A program made the translations under genes and the position numbers. This document shows, piece after piece, positions 1 to 10,669 of a stretch of DNA of 64,000 bases. Location: contig CM030711.1 in the NCBI GenBank assembly GCA_017979445.1, forward strand, positions 7,471,221 through 7,535,220. Reading direction: 5' to 3'. Below the pieces are notes generated by a model. That model was not told the origin of the DNA, did not search any database, and saw only the letters and a list, made by a program, of their open reading frames with translations. Position 1 is the stretch's first letter; the number at the start of each line of letters is the position of its first letter. Source of the stretch: Akebia trifoliata (Eukaryota > Streptophyta > Magnoliopsida > Ranunculales > Lardizabalaceae).

Positions 1-329
1 ACAACAAAAAATCAGTACATGTGATGGTGTTGGGTGTATAAACAAAATGAACATGAAGATGACATGAGCATGGGCCTACATCTAATCAGTAAGATAGATG
101 GGTCATCCCTTGAACTCTGTATCGGCACACATCATAATAAAGAAAGAAAACAAATTAACAAGTCCTATAGTTTAAAGAGATTAATTAAAAAACACTCACA
201 ACCATTTATAGTTATATACTACTAGTAATAGGAAGGGCTCTATAGAGTATTGAGAGCAATTAAAAACATAAAAAGAAAAATCATAACACACAAAACAGAA
301 CAATCATACAAAAGAAAAAACCAAAAACA

Positions 330-431
330 CTAAAAGGCACAATCACTATTGGCAGCAATGCGATCTAGGATCTTCGACACCACCTCTTTAGATTCCTTAA
401 GTTTCTTATATCTCTGTTTCAGTGCTTTGGG
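330..431 (-). CDS. possible C-terminal exon of an unrecognised coiled-coil-like protein
   Basis: The minus strand reads PKALKQRYKKLKESKEVV followed by SKILDRIAANSDCAF and a TAG stop at 330-332. The peptide is strongly charged with heptad-like spacing, as in a helical C-terminus, and codon use looks coding. The upstream edge is unclear: the bases before it (AATCCCAAAG) give only a weak acceptor. I do not recognise the family. It could belong with the piece at 1110-1217. Confidence 0.3.
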   Translation of the reverse strand, partial: PKALKQRYKKLKESKEVVSKILDRIAANSDCAF

Positions 432-1109
432 ATTATTTATTTATTTAAAAAAAAAACAGAAGTTTTACAATTGACAAGGAAAAGTCTTATTGTCTTAGTC
501 TGCCCCATACCATACACAACATACACTCACACATGACACACACGCAATAGCAGCAACACAATGGGACCAGTAATTTTGGCCTCATACATACATGAACCTT
601 TGGTACCTTTCCCTTCTTTCCCTAATATTTGATTGGTTGGTAAACATTCTTCAAAAAATGCTTCTATTACAATTGCTTTTGGCATATAACCAATTCTAAA
701 AAACAAAATCAATTCAACCAATAATGATTTCTACAAGCCCATACAAGAGAAATTCTTTTTTCTAAAAAAAAAAATGAAAGTGGTAGCCCCTCATTTTTAG
801 AAGAATACATATTTGATAGGTTCATGTTTAACAAAATGTTAAACCAGTTATAGGTATAATACTTCAAAACAGAATATTAAACTAATATAAATTGGTTTTT
901 TAAATTGGTAAGCATGAAAATTACATGGTAGATTACCTTATTTCAAACTCGATATTATCTAGTTTTTCGGTATGACTTGTACCCTAAAATTACGTTGCTC
1001 ACAAATGTACGAGATTTCGGTAGCAGTCCTGGTTCTTGAGTGATACCGATGGAAATTTAATGGATTGTTGTTTTGGGAGGGATAGAGGCTGCTGATGAAC
1101 TGTTGCTGT

Positions 1110-1217
1110 CTATGTTTTGTTATGCTTCTCCAGACTGAAGATGATCAGCGTTGCCATAAGATCATGTGTTTCTGTTGTTTCCACACCAAACTGGAGATTG
1201 ATAATTTTTTCACGCAT
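1110..1217 (-). CDS. possible internal or terminal exon, unrecognised
   Basis: On the minus strand a good acceptor (TTCTCCAG) is followed by a 36-codon frame beginning MREKIINLQFGVETTETHD and ending HNKT with TAG at 1110-1112. It is charged and helix-like. The frame would need an upstream exon because no promoter or leader lies directly before it. No family is recognised. Confidence 0.22.
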   Translation of the reverse strand: MREKIINLQFGVETTETHDLMATLIIFSLEKHNKT

Positions 1218-3326
1218 CTGGAGAACAAAAGCTGTTTCTAATTAATAAAAAGTAATAAAGGGACAACTTATATTGTAATAATAAAACCATTTGCCACTGA
1301 AATAATTTTTCTAACAACAGCACTAACAGTGAAAGAGTTTTACTCTTATGCCTTTTTACAAGCTATATACAATTGGAATGATTTTGGTCAGACCTTTCTA
1401 AAGGATCTGTTTTACAGTTTTATCTGTAAATACCATTTTGATGACACCTTGACCATGTCTCTGATTACCCAAATAACATGCAAGTTATTATGACACCATG
1501 AACAGTCCCCCATTAAGCTATTAGCTCAATCCCATCAAAAGCCATAGAAAAGAAATTAAGTCAATTTTGTTGACAAGGAGCACTTCATCTAAGAAGTAAT
1601 CGATACAAACTTAAGCGTGCAAATCTTTCAAAAATTTAGTGGGGAGTCGGTACTTGTGGAAAAGCATGTATTAACATGGAAAAGCAAGCAGAGATAAGTA
1701 AATACACTTACCCGCAAATTCTCATATTATTTACCATCCCACCTTCGAAATAATTGAAGAACTATCTTGTAAAAGGAACTTTTATACGACATTTATTCAC
1801 CCTAAATTTGGAGGATTCCCATATCTTTCAGCACAAGGAATGGATATGAACTTTTAAAGATCAACATAAACATAGAGTCCAAATAATTGCTACAAAAATG
1901 CAATGAATTCTAAAAATGAAGGTAAAAACACACAAACATTTGTAGGATATAGCAATACTTACAAGTACTGCAAATCTGTAAGTGAACCAAGTTGTGCAGG
2001 ATGATTTGCAGGATTCTCTTACACTATTTGGAGCAATGCCTACGTTAGATCAATCATACCACGATTCTCAAGCCCCGATTCTCCGCATATGAAGCCTTAC
2101 TAGTCTAACATGCTATGTAGGAAGATTTGAATCGGATTCTTTTGTTTTTCCCCATCTTAGAACAGATGGGGTCTACAAAATTCCATAAAGCAAGACAGGG
2201 TAGGTAGCAATGAAGATTAATTGCAATCCCATTTAAAAAAAACTTTTAAGAATGCAAACATATATACAACATAATTTCTTTTAGATAGAATAACCCCATA
2301 ACCACAGTTCTGGTTATGAATGGGTACTTGAAGAGCTTCACACATCCCAAATAAATGAAGTCCAAGATCAAGTCACTTAATAAAGCAACTCTTCTTTCAA
2401 CACTTTTGTATTGTTCTGTGCTTTTGCTTTTCTTGAGGCATATCCATACAACCTCCTTTATTTCCTTTAATCTGATTAACAGATTTTATATCTATCAAAA
2501 AAGAAAAAGAAAAAAGAACTTCAAAAGGGATGCCAAACTCATGTCAAACACCACACTATTTTAACTGTACATGCTTGGTCCATTATGTGTCCTATTTCAT
2601 CTAGTAATTAACACTTTTAAGACATAATTCATGCATGCCAACATCTCCTCAAGTGGAAAAATCCAAGTTTCTTGTAAATCATCATTCAAGAAAGCAGTGA
2701 TATTAGATGGAAAAAGGATGACAGCATAAAAGAGGATACATAAATGGTACTATTAATCACAATTGGTGCAGAGATCTATATTTTGTGAAGTTCTTCACCA
2801 TATCCTTGGCTTCAGCCATTCAAATGTTTCATCAAAAATGAAATATGAATGGATCAAGAATTCATCATATTTTGATTAATTATAAACTAAAACTTAATCC
2901 TACAGAGACTTCTCGCAATTTTGGTGAGGTAAAAACTAGAGCAATCTATAAAGAATAAGAAAAGGAACTATAATACGTGCAACATGATTTTAAATAGCTG
3001 CACTGATGGGAAATGATTGCATTGATGCCAACAACAAAGACATAGTAACTACTAATCAAACAAACAAAAAACTCTCAAATCTACCACATCGCAAATCAAT
3101 TACATAGAATCTGAAGTTTCAAGATTGTACCTACTAATTGAGTAATATTGTTTATCTCGATCTCTAAAACCAGGGAACTTAGCTCAAATTCAAGCAACCT
3201 CTATTGAACTCCCCCAAATGTCTTACAGCAAATGTAGCTCATTCTGCGATTTGGATCATAAATCTATCGAATTCGACGGGAGAAAGAAATAGAAGAGATC
3301 TTATTATAAGAATCATACCACATTCT

Positions 3327-3566
3327 GCGATTTGGATTCTCTAAACCTCAAAGAGCTACGAAATCTGCGATTTCGATTCTCAAAACTTCTGAGAATGTGA
3401 AAAGGAGATGTGAAGAGCAGATTTCAATTCTCAAAACTCCAAAAAATATGAAGAGGAACTTGATACAGAGAAAGAGACAGTGATTTGGATTCTCAAAACC
3501 TTAAAGAACTACGAAATCTGTGATTTCGATTCTCAAAATTGCAGAAAATGTGAAGAAGAACCTCAT

Positions 3567-3602
<36 letters not shown>

Positions 3603-3640
3603 ATTAGAATGGAAATCGAAAGGAGCTGTGATGAACTTGT
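3327..3640. repeat. tandem duplication, about 153 bp period, in a leader-like region
   Basis: The block beginning GCGATTTGGATTCTCTAAAC at about 3327 recurs from about 3480 (TGATTTGGATTCTCAAAAC). Both copies go on through ACGAAATCTG, GATTTCGATTCTCAAAA and GAATGTGAA/AAATGTGAAGA. A shorter echo (GCGATTTGGATCA) lies near 3248. The second unit runs into a GA microsatellite. On the minus strand this would lie in a 5' leader. Confidence 0.7.
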
Positions 3641-3664
3641 TACAGAAAGAGAGAGAGAGAGAGA
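3571..3664. repeat. (GA)n microsatellites
   Basis: A pure GA run lies at about 3571-3599 and a second shorter run at about 3647-3664, separated by a 48 bp unique piece. Confidence 0.9.
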
Positions 3665-3712
3665 TTGAGTGATTTCCACAAAATCTGTTGATACAGGAGA
3701 AAGAGGTTTTTT

Positions 3713-3815
3713 TTTTGCGAAATTTCAGTTTATGGCGCGGAGGTTGTGCTCTATAGTGGCGCCTATTTTGGCCGCCGCTGAAACTGGGTCGCTAAAAGAC
3801 ACTATTTTTTTGTGA
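3713..3815. other. GC-rich patch, possible DNA-transposon subterminal remnant
   Basis: GGCGCGGAGG, TAGTGGCGCC, GGCCGCCGCTGAAAC and GGGTCGCTAAA form short palindromic GC-rich words inside AT-rich DNA. Such words are typical of CACTA-type subterminal regions, but no matching terminus pair is visible, so this is only a remnant call. Confidence 0.3.
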
Positions 3816-3975
3816 AGTTTTTGGAATTGGGCTGATTTTTTTTGGAAGGATGATCCCCTCAACATAGGGTCATCCTCACAAAAAAATCAGCTCATTTCGA
3901 ACCTTTTTTCCCATATAAGACAAAAATGTTTGTAGCTTTATGACTCGCTTTATGGTCTACGGATCCTTACCCCAT
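3816..3975. mobile_element. half of a palindromic (TA)n-associated element
   Basis: It contains GGGCTGATTTTTTTTGG, GGATGATCCCC and the complementary GGTCATCCTCACAAAAAAA, and ends ACGGATCCTTACCCC next to (TA)n. The inner palindrome matches the cluster at 54.0-55.9 kb. Its right end (AAAAATGTTTGTAGCTTTATG) is, in reverse complement, the sequence at 55863-55917. The left end is missing, so the copy is truncated. Confidence 0.6.
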
Positions 3976-4103
3976 ATATATATATATATATTATATGCTT
4001 TGACGGGCTGCACGTGACATCAAGAGAATTTTGGTTCATATTTTCCAAGATATGCCTTTAACATTAGTTTCTCAAGAAAATAATTAAAAGAATATATGTA
4101 TAC

Positions 4104-4236
4104 CTGAGAGATCCATGGTTCAAAGTTGTAGACATCGCATCGTTAATGGGGTTTGATTCAAGTATTTCTTTGTTTATCTTTCCTTTGAGGTAGTCAATAA
4201 GGTTGTATCCATAGGTGAGAATATGTAGTGTGACGT
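4104..4236 (-). pseudogene. NAC-domain exon 1 pseudogene (type X, copy X1)
   Basis: The minus strand reads the start of a NAC DNA-binding domain: YIFSP, then YLKGKINKEILESNPIND, then the EPW-like end of subdomain B and a GT donor at 4103. Compared with the intact exon at 51757-51892 the start codon is ACG instead of ATG and there are two single-base deletions (before the YLKGK segment and after NPIND), so the frame is broken twice. No exon 2 or 3 lies at lower coordinates. It keeps the shared upstream region with a TATA motif (plus-strand TTTTTATA, 4339-4346). It is the leftmost member of the array. Confidence 0.85.
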
Positions 4237-4919
4237 TGAAGGAACCAAACAATAACCCAATACAAGCTTACTATCAGTCACTCTCTCTCAATTAGAAACT
4301 TATGGGAAGAGAGATTATTTGAAGGAACCTTGGGTTCCTTTTTATAATACTTTTCCATCTCCAAATCTAAGCTTCAATTTATTTACTGAAATTGCTAGGA
4401 ATGCATCTCTAAACTCCACTTCCATGAAAATTTATTTCCCCAACTCCATCTTAATATGATGGTTCAAAGTCCCAACCATAATAAGAGTTAACTATAGGCC
4501 CATGATGGACTTAGACCCATTTCAGGAGTTTAGGTTCCAAGAAGTACCCAGTCTGATAACTTGCAGGACCAATTCGAATCCTTCCAATCCGATAGTGATC
4601 TTAACCAATAATGTGTTGAAATATATAAATAATGTAAATTTACATTTTGCATTCTTAAATCAAATCGAATTATAATGATGCTTAGATTGGATCCAGAACA
4701 ATACAGACCGTATTGGATTAATACCAATTTGGATCAAATCTGATCCATCTTGATTATATGTCCAATGATAAATTTTAAAAACTTCATCCCACTATGGGTG
4801 GCCCATTGAGGTGTTCTACTTAAGGGGTAAACCACCAACTCTGTTTAAGCAACTCTAATTTAATTATGGTAGTCAGGCTCCCAGATAAACAAATTCATTT
4901 GGACACACCATGTGGAAGA
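4237..4919. repeat. shared upstream block of type X NAC copies
   Basis: The sequence matches 24850-25090 and 51893-52200 plus 52660-53100. It contains the TATA motif (4339-4346), the word AAGAAGTACCCAGTCTGATA (about 4537-4556; the uninterrupted form of a LINE target in the 52 kb copy), and a right part also seen near 43480-43760. No coding frame is seen. Confidence 0.75.
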
Positions 4920-5019
4920 NNNNNNNNNNNNNNNNNNNNNNNNNNNNNNNNNNNNNNNNNNNNNNNNNNNNNNNNNNNNNNNNNNNNNNNNNNNNNNNNN
5001 NNNNNNNNNNNNNNNNNNN
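4920..5019. other. assembly gap, 100 N
   Basis: Exactly 100 undetermined bases, the usual placeholder for a gap of unknown size. The left flank is the NAC-associated repeat and the right flank is LTR-like, so the gap probably hides retrotransposon sequence. Confidence 0.99.
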
Positions 5020-6124
5020 AACCTATCTCTACAATCTACGCCTAAACCCATCCTCTCAAATCAAACACTCATCCTTTCATATCAATTCATCTCAACCCTT
5101 CATTTTCACCCACTTTGACACATGTCATTATCTCCATCACCTTCCCAAAATATCATCAACCACCTCATTAAATCACCCATTCTCTCAAATCAAATATCAT
5201 TTAATCACAACCACCATCTTAAACTCACCTCACCAAACACTCAACCCAAATGGGTTGGGTTGGATCCAAACCATTTGGGTCAAAAGCTCACCCATTTAAC
5301 CCCCTTCCCTAAATACCCTCCAATCTCCTTTAAATTACACCAACTTCTCTATCAAACTCATAACCATTTTATCTCTTTTCTTCACTTAACCCCATTATAC
5401 CCTTAAAATAACCCCACAACCTCTATAAAAATCCCATCACTCTCAACTCTCAATCCCTAATGAAAATTTGACAAAAAAATTCTAAAAAATCACAACTCAT
5501 CTCAACTCTCTACTCTTACTCTATTCTCAACACCCAACTCTCAACTCATCACACAACTCTCAACTCTCAACCTTCTCTCAAATAAATCAAGCAAAGAAAA
5601 GAAGTCAAGGAAAGCCAAAGGAAGTCAAGGAAGGTCAAGGTGGGTTTGACAAAAGGAACACCCCCCTCAACTCCCCTCCTTTACTCTCCCTTTCTCTACA
5701 CTTTTGCACACACCACTATGGTTTAAATCATCAAAGGGCCCCTTCTTCATAAGGGTGCCCTCAACGATTTGAGCCAACATTGAAAGTCCCTCACACTTGA
5801 GGGCACACATCAATTTTCTTCATTTTTCGATTTTATTTTCTTTTTATTTAAAAAACCGAATTCGAGGCTACCACATTACGTGGATGGAGTAGGGTGCCTA
5901 ACACCTTCCCTACTCCATAAATGGACCCCCTTACCTTGAATCAAAGGTTGGATCATGCACCTTATTCTACGAGAGTCATCAAAAAGGATGTCAAAATGAC
6001 ATATTTTTCAAAAATACAATTTCGGGTGACCATTCACACCTATTTCCAAAAATGAATGGTGGCGACTCCAAAACACCTCAAAGTGGAGGGATGTTTCAAA
6101 ACATTGAAAATCCCGTGTCCACAT
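5020..6124 (+). mobile_element. right part of a large gypsy-type LTR (Tat/Ogre-like)
   Basis: The sequence is C/A-rich with reiterated CTCAACTCTCAAC words, then GGTGCCTAACACCTTCCC, CCTTGAATCAAAGGTTGGAT, GGGTGACCATTCACACC, ATGGTGGCGACTCC and finally CCCGTGTCCACA. This order is characteristic of the 3' end of LTRs of the large plant Ty3/gypsy lineages. No primer-binding site follows the terminal CA at about 6123, so this is a 3' LTR or a solo LTR; its left part runs into the N gap. Open frames across it are low-complexity artefacts. Confidence 0.65.
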
Positions 6125-6985
6125 TAACAATTATTATGTTTTCTTTTTAAATATTAAATAACTAACAAAAAAATAAATTTACACTAATTATTATATTAAA
6201 AAAATCTTTTTTTATTCCTACCTAAGCATCTTCAATTAAAAATATATTTTAACAACTATTAAATCTTTTTTTCATTCCAAACGGTGTAACTAATTTTCTT
6301 ACAATTTTTTCTAAAAAGTTAATTAAAATTTTATATTTTAACAGATATTAAATTAACAAATCGTTTTGTGATTCTGATTTTAAGGAGATAAACATCTTTA
6401 ACCAAAAAATTAGGAATCCATCATATTATACCAAGTAAGTGAGTGAGTGTTTGCTTCAGACCAACACCATTTTGACATATGGGTTGATGATATCAACAAT
6501 AATAAGAAAATTTTTCTCTCTCCTGACCATGGTAAGAAATCAAAAGTTTATAGTAAAATCATCTTGTCACATTCAAAAATATGATCCACTACAAAAGTGT
6601 TGTAGAGGATGAATTTCTATGAATTTAAAAAAAAAAAATTAAAAAAAAAGTTATTTTTCACTTGTCTATTTCCAACACCATTGATCAAGCTAAAAAAAAT
6701 TTGTTTTTTTTTTTCAAATTTTTTTTAACAATAGAGTTTTTCATCAAATTTAGAAGGTTGTAATGTTCGATTGCCAATATGAAATTTAGGGAAGATTTAA
6801 CAATGAGAAAGTACAGCTCCTATGTTTGTTATATGATATGGCTGTTCCTTGGATTGCATTTAGTTAGAGCATATGGAATTCAATTTAAAGTTTTTTCAAT
6901 TATATTTTCTCTCTCCACCACTCTCATTTTTATGCCTTCCTTCATTGTTTCCTCATGAATTCAATTTGGGTTTTTTTTGTTACAC
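6125..6985. other. AT-rich intergenic DNA
   Basis: Poly-A and poly-T rich sequence with no coding frame, splice-like structure or recognisable element. Weak similarity to the NAC-module flank starts near 6985. Confidence 0.6.
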
Positions 6986-7198
6986 CTCCAACCAGCCTCT
7001 TCTTTCTATGGCAATCATTAACAAATTTTTTTTTTTGTTCTTTTCAATTCCCAATTAGATTCTATTTGTTTACAAATAACTACTAATAAATCTGATTTTC
7101 TTTGTTTCTCTCCAAAACTCTTTTATTGCATTGAGTCCTACTTGGATTTTCTATGAAAGAAAAAAGTTCTCCTAAAGTCCATATTCAATTCCCATGAA

Positions 7199-8163
7199 TT
7201 CTCTGTTGTTTCTGAATACTGATTTCTTATGGTAGAGAGAGAAGAAGTTAGAACAAATCTTAATTTTGAAATTGAATGTAATAAAAAAATATTACCTAAA
7301 AAGAAATGGTTGAGGCGTGCACAAAGCATTATCCTAAAACGAAATTCGCCCATATTACAATACCACAGTTTGTAGGAGTTCATTCTACAGGATTCAACAA
7401 CCTACGTATCCAAAAGGGTACTCTAAATTGGAATGTAACTTCGAACTCGACGATGTTGTGTGCTTTCACAACAAATAATAAATTACTGATATTCGAAAAT
7501 ATAAAATAGTAGAGAAAATCAAGTGGTTTAAATCGACTAAACATTTAATATAAATAAAAGAGAAAGTGACTGTTTAGAACAGTCACAAACTGGTTCCGAA
7601 CAGACACATTGTGTTGGTTCAGAATAAACACACTAAAGTGGTTCCGAACAGACATATTGTGTTGGTTCAGAATAAACACACTAGTTCAAAACAGAATTTA
7701 AATTTAAAAAACGTCTAGAATTTTTAAATAAAAATGAACCTTGAAAATTAAAGCGCAAGTGTAAATCTGACGTTTTGCACCCCCCTTACGCGCACATCGT
7801 ACGTGCGCACACGCATTAAGATTTTTGGACCGGTGGATCCAAATTCTAATTAGAATCATGGGTTTCCCTCTTAGGCCCTCGTGTGCGCGCATGAGCACGT
7901 CCACTACTTCTATCCACTTTAAAGCTATTAGAAACACACCTACTTAAGAATTGCAAATCAATTTTTCTCCTAGTCGATGTGGGATTAAAATTACTCAAGG
8001 CAAAAATAAAACTATCAACTAAACTTAAAGTAATAAAGCAAAAAACATAAAGCATAAAAGCAAACATGGGCTTGAAATACTCTATGGTTAATAGATTGAT
8101 TTACCATATGGTTAAAACTAATTGAATATTAAAGGATTTTTCAATTCAACCCTCTAAATTCCA
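7199..8163 (-). mobile_element. insertion absent from the paralogous copy, copia-LTR-like
   Basis: Copy B passes directly from CAATTCCCATAAATTC to ATTCTTCATGGA at 33130-33165, while copy A has about 960 extra bases. On the minus strand the insert contains TCCCACATCGACTAGGAG, CTAAGAGGGAAACCCATGA and alternating GCGC/ACGTGCGC words, a composition familiar from copia LTRs of dicots. I cannot fix TG...CA ends or a target duplication, so the class is tentative. Confidence 0.4.
7569..7686. repeat. palindrome and two 46-50 bp tandem repeats
   Basis: GACTGTTTAGAACAGTC (about 7569) is palindromic. It is followed by two tandem copies of GGTTCCGAACAGACAYATTG plus TGTTGGTTCAGAATAAACAC (7592-7637 and 7640-7686). 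They lie inside the copy-A-specific insertion. Confidence 0.75.
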
Positions 8164-8478
8164 ACATTCTCCATGAATCCCAAACTTTCCCTCCCATCAC
8201 AACCCATATTGCAGCAACTTGTGAAGGAGTATTATATACACATTGATCCAACCCACAATCTCTTCTGATTACAAATTTATGAAATGACAACATGACAATT
8301 TTATTTGATTTCTATTAAATAAAATGAAAACATTACAAACTGTTAAAAATGAAAACATATATGTAAAATATAGTGTAGAGGGCATTAGAAGGTGTCAACT
8401 TAGCTATGAGTTGATAAAGCGTGTTGACAGTTGATTCCATGATTGATGTGTCAAGCAAATGTTGATTCAAGTATTCAT

Positions 8479-8694
8479 ACCTGGGAGATTCCATGGTACA
8501 AAGTCGTAGATTTGATAGTCCATAATGGGTATTGATTCAAGTATTTCTTTATTTATACCTGAGAGATACTATGGTACAAAGTCATAGATTTAACATTCCA
8601 TAATGGAGTCTGATTCAAGTATTTCTTTGTTTGTCTTTGCTTGGAGGTAGCACTATAAGGATGCATCCATAGGTGAGAATATGAAGTGTGACAT
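8479..8694 (-). pseudogene. NAC-domain exon 1 pseudogene (type X, copy X2) with internal duplication
   Basis: From ATG at 8692-8694 the minus strand reads MSHFIFSPMDASL, then a stop, then NKEILESDSIMEC, another stop, IYDFVP and a third stop before the LSG donor end. The 3' half of the exon, donor included, is present twice (8479-8553 and 8555-8630). The same duplication occurs in X4 at 33.5 kb, so it predates the A/B segmental duplication. A TATA motif (plus-strand ATTTATA, 8781-8787) remains upstream. It has three in-frame stops, so it is a pseudogene. Confidence 0.85.
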
Positions 8695-9931
8695 TTAATT
8701 TTCTTAATCTCTCTCTCTCAATTGGAAATTAAGGAAGAGATCTAATTTGAGATGAAAATTTTATAGGAAGCTAGAGCTCCATTTATAGAGACCAAAGACT
8801 TATTATGTCAAAGTTCAAACTCCAAAATCAAGTTACACTGAACATGTACATACTATCACAACACTTCTAGAAAGAGACATTAATTTAAAAAATTCCGAAT
8901 CAACTGGACCTACTATAATGCACAAATATGACTTATAGTTATGTACAACAATGCACACGTGTGTATAAAACTTTTTCTGTTACTTTTTAGAATTTTCACT
9001 GTGAGTCATAATGATTTAATGGAATCATCTTCAAAACACAAATAAATTAAATTAGCGGGACCCACAACATTATTATGGGTCAAACCAATAAGCTCACAAT
9101 GCGAGATTTGTCTTTTTTATTTTTCTTCTCTTTTTTTATTTTATGTTTTTTTTTTCTTTCAAAGCTAAGGTGGAAAAATTTTCCTTAAAAGGGGACCACC
9201 TTGTCTATATATTAGGGGATTTGGTTGGACAACTAACTTCATTTATAACTGATAGTTATACATGAAATTATAACTTTAGAGGGAGTGTATCAAACTTTTT
9301 ACATCAAATGCATGGGACCCACACATTAAAAATGGGCTTTATGAACAGATTGTTGGATGTGTCATAAGTGTTGTAATAAGATTTCTTGTGCTGCAAGTAA
9401 CCAATCAACTTCATTTATGACCTTATAGTTATGCACAAATATGACTTCTTTGTGGTGAGTGTACGAAGTCTTTAATGTTACCTTTGGAATTTTAACTATG
9501 AGTTATATAAGATCACAACAGTCCAAAATTTAATTTTTGCTGTATTTTCTTGTATAATTATTTTGATGTCCTCTCCTTGAAAATTAGACACCGGTTAATT
9601 GGACCCATTAACTAGAAACAGATGCTCTGGTTTGGTTATAAAGCAATCAAGGTTTTCAGGGATGACTTATGGTTATGTGCCACAACATAATTTAAGGCGA
9701 ATGTATCAAACATTTTATATTAAAGAGAACAGCAAATTTCCTTCTACATTAAACATTTTATATGACTTATTCATTGCAGAATTTTTTAAGGATTTTTTAC
9801 GAGTTCTTAATTTTTTCTAAGAAGGAATGATTGAGATATTGTAAATTTGATTTTCATGTAGGCAAAAATATTGTTGAATTATATAAATTTTGCAATTTTT
9901 TATTATCATTGATTCTTGCATAACAATTTTT

Positions 9932-9993
9932 TACGAGAGTTGCTATTGGCACCCAACTTTTAGCAAAAGATAATTTGGCAATAGGAGTTCTTT
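9932..9993. mobile_element. internally deleted MITE, AGAGAGCT family
   Basis: Both terminal pieces (GAGAGTTGCTATTGGCACCC and the complementary AATTTGGCAATAGGAGTTCT) are present, but the centre seen in the full copies at 18080 and 48139 is gone. The junction CTTTTAGCAAAAG fits a deletion between two CTTTTA direct repeats. The same deletion is present at 35357-35420. Confidence 0.7.
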
Positions 9994-10183
9994 TTTTTTT
10001 TTTTTTTAATTTATTTAGAGTGAAAAAAAAAATCCCATTCAATGCCAGTCACAAATTAATAAAATAAATTAATCCTGTACCACTTGGATTATCATCAAAA
10101 TCCATTAATATTTCAAAGAATAAAGTTACTCCTCAACGTTGTAAAAGACTTTTACTTGCTAAGAACATCTCATTATATTAATA

Positions 10184-10495
10184 CGTTGTGAGACTTATTA
10201 ATTCATGAGTAGTAGAAAAGGACTTATGTCACCACAAACAGAGATTAAGCAAGTATTGGATTCAAAGTTGGTGTTAAAGATCACAAATTGACTTATTATA
10301 CTCTTGACTATATTACCAAAGATACTGATATCTTGGTAGCATTCCGAATAACTCTTCAACTTAGAATTTCACCTGAAGAAGCAGGGGGTCAGAATAATTG
10401 CCGAATCTTCTATGGGTACATGAAGTGGACTGGTGGACTTAACAACCTTGATCGTTATAAAGGACGATTTACAAATATAATATCTCTTGAATTTC
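10184..10495 (+). pseudogene. rbcL: plastid-derived rbcL 5' fragment (NUPT)
   Basis: The plus strand carries the plastid rbcL leader (TTAATTCATGAGTAGTAG, GGACTTATG), the start codon at 10226-10228, and the beginning of the Rubisco large subunit: [20 protein letters not shown] and PEEAG. Farther on come CCGAATCTTCT, GGTACATG, GGACTTAACAACCTTGATCG and ATAAAGGACGAT. That is roughly the first 45-50 codons. A one-base loss near codon 6 breaks the frame, and many changes are C-to-T or G-to-A (for example Pro to Leu), as expected for methylated nuclear copies. It sits inside the decayed 3' part of a type Y NAC module in copy A and is absent from copy B. Clear homology is 10200-10470; the outer limits are estimated from the interrupted repeat. 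Confidence 0.9.
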
Positions 10496-10665
10496 CACCT
10501 CATAAAAGTCACGTGCCATGTCAAGCTCCTAATGAGGGTAATTTTGTAAATAAAAGATGTATTCTCACATCATTGGGGGATACCGTATTCAGTCCAATCT
10601 AACAAATTGGCATTGCCCCCACAAACTCAAAAGCTTGATCAAATTTCAAAACGTTGCCTTCATAG
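10496..10665 (-). pseudogene. decayed NAC exon 3 remnant (type Y)
   Basis: AAAGTCACGTGCCATGTCAA, CCTAATGAGGGTAATTTTGT and CAAAAGCTTGATCAAATTTC match the exon 3 and 3' flank of the type Y genes (18447-18620, 48434-48600). On the minus strand a relic of the C-terminal FDQAFEF (intact: LDEAFEY) can be read. All splice signals and most of the frame are gone. Confidence 0.65.
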
Positions 10666-10669
10666 TAAA

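Larger units (their letters stand above)
1..3710 (-). other. possible minus-strand gene locus, mostly non-coding
   Basis: This stretch has no long open frame. The right end (about 3240-3700, read on the minus strand) is CT-rich and looks like a 5' leader. Two short exon-like pieces on the same strand lie at 1110-1217 and 330-431. Together they would fit a small intron-rich gene transcribed leftwards and ending inside the window, but no protein family is recognised and the middle (1218-3240) shows only AT-rich intron-like or intergenic sequence. Alternatively this is intergenic DNA. Confidence 0.25.

Noticed and set aside
3480..3668. Plus-strand frame rich in Arg-Glu repeats
   Set aside because: It is a translation of the (GA)n microsatellite and the tandem leader repeat.
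4910..5406. Plus-strand frames across and after the N gap
   Set aside because: Part of the frame is undetermined bases; the rest is C/A-rich LTR sequence of low complexity.
10288..10602. A nuclear gene for a Rubisco-like protein
   Set aside because: It is a short plastid rbcL fragment with a frameshift that fuses by chance into NAC-derived repeat DNA.
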